The position numbers and the translations under genes are program-made. A stretch of DNA of 30,461 bases, from positions 2,501-32,961 of the forward strand of contig JABUQX010124323.1 in the NCBI GenBank assembly GCA_015478945.1. Reading direction: 5' to 3'. Below, one piece after another: positions 30,191 through 30,461 of this stretch. The notes beneath the pieces are model-generated. The model did no database searches. It was not told the DNA's origin and saw only the letters and a list, made by a program, of their open reading frames with translations. Positions within the stretch are counted from its first letter, which is position 1. Each line of letters opens with the position of its first letter. The stretch comes from Trachelipus rathkii. Its lineage: Eukaryota; Arthropoda; Malacostraca; Isopoda; Trachelipodidae.

Positions 30191-30461
30191 TCTTTGAGCG
30201 CAAAACTTGAAACTCGACTTCTCAATAATTCCATTTTATATCCAAATCATATTTAATTTTCATTTTTACCGCAAATATTTTTGTTAAAACTCCTTCATCT
30301 AATAAATATATTGACGGAAAGACATAAAAATCAAAAATTTTGTTGCTCTTCTTCCTTGTTTCCCAGATTTTTTTAAATTACTTTGTTTTTACATTATTTT
30401 ATAATTTTGATTTGTAATTCTTCGAAATGTTCAACTCAATTTAAGGTTTATTTATTATATA
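30191..30461. other. AT-rich sequence, nothing recognised
   Basis: Low-complexity AT-rich sequence with no gene, RNA or repeat that I can support. Confidence 0.5.

Overview
The window is eukaryotic nuclear DNA: a stretch of one split gene whose introns are filled with mobile elements and very long (TA)n arrays. A decapod crustacean or another arthropod with an expanded genome is the likeliest source. The grounds are the huge dinucleotide arrays, the combination of ZMYM-type and BED-type hAT transposons, an RTE-like LINE and a GalEa-like Copia element, and very long introns. I inferred this by eye, without a search.

Host gene: four minus-strand exons (24100-23895, 20220-19986, 9918-9783, 5579-5404) encode about 251 consecutive residues of a ZW10 homolog, the kinetochore (RZZ complex) and ER-Golgi tethering (NRZ complex) protein. 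Splice phases fit at every junction (2+1, 0+0, 1+2), and the protein follows the middle of vertebrate ZW10 (roughly residues 180-430 of about 780, as I recall it). The remaining exons lie outside the window on both sides.

Layout from left to right: a (TA)n array; a decayed BED-finger hAT transposon, minus strand, 248-5205, in the intron after the last visible exon; the exon 5404-5579; an intron with a C-terminal scrap of a Jockey/R1-like LINE and a decayed RTE-like LINE (copy A, minus) plus a small extra piece; the exon 9783-9918; a 10-kb intron with a diverged LINE copy E (plus), LINE copy B (minus) and a ZMYM/TTF-finger hAT element (14174-19780, plus) that holds a (TA)n/(GA)n array of about 650 bp and a nested LINE copy C (plus); the exon 19986-20220; an intron made almost wholly of LINE copy D (minus, 20380-23702) inside a perfect 13-bp target duplication; the exon 23895-24100; then AT-rich intron with a decayed GalEa-like Copia element (plus, about 26390-28880) and an unassigned less AT-rich block at 29513-30190.

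How the parts interact: removing copy D and one target duplication leaves an ancestral intron of only 338 bp. The exon 19986-20220 lies between inverted LINE copies C and D, an arrangement that could fold the pre-mRNA and favour back-splicing. Three of the four exons have (TA)n arrays of over 100 bp within about 20 bp of a splice site, and in one the array itself supplies the acceptor. Every transposon reading frame is broken by frameshifts, while the ZW10 exons are open.
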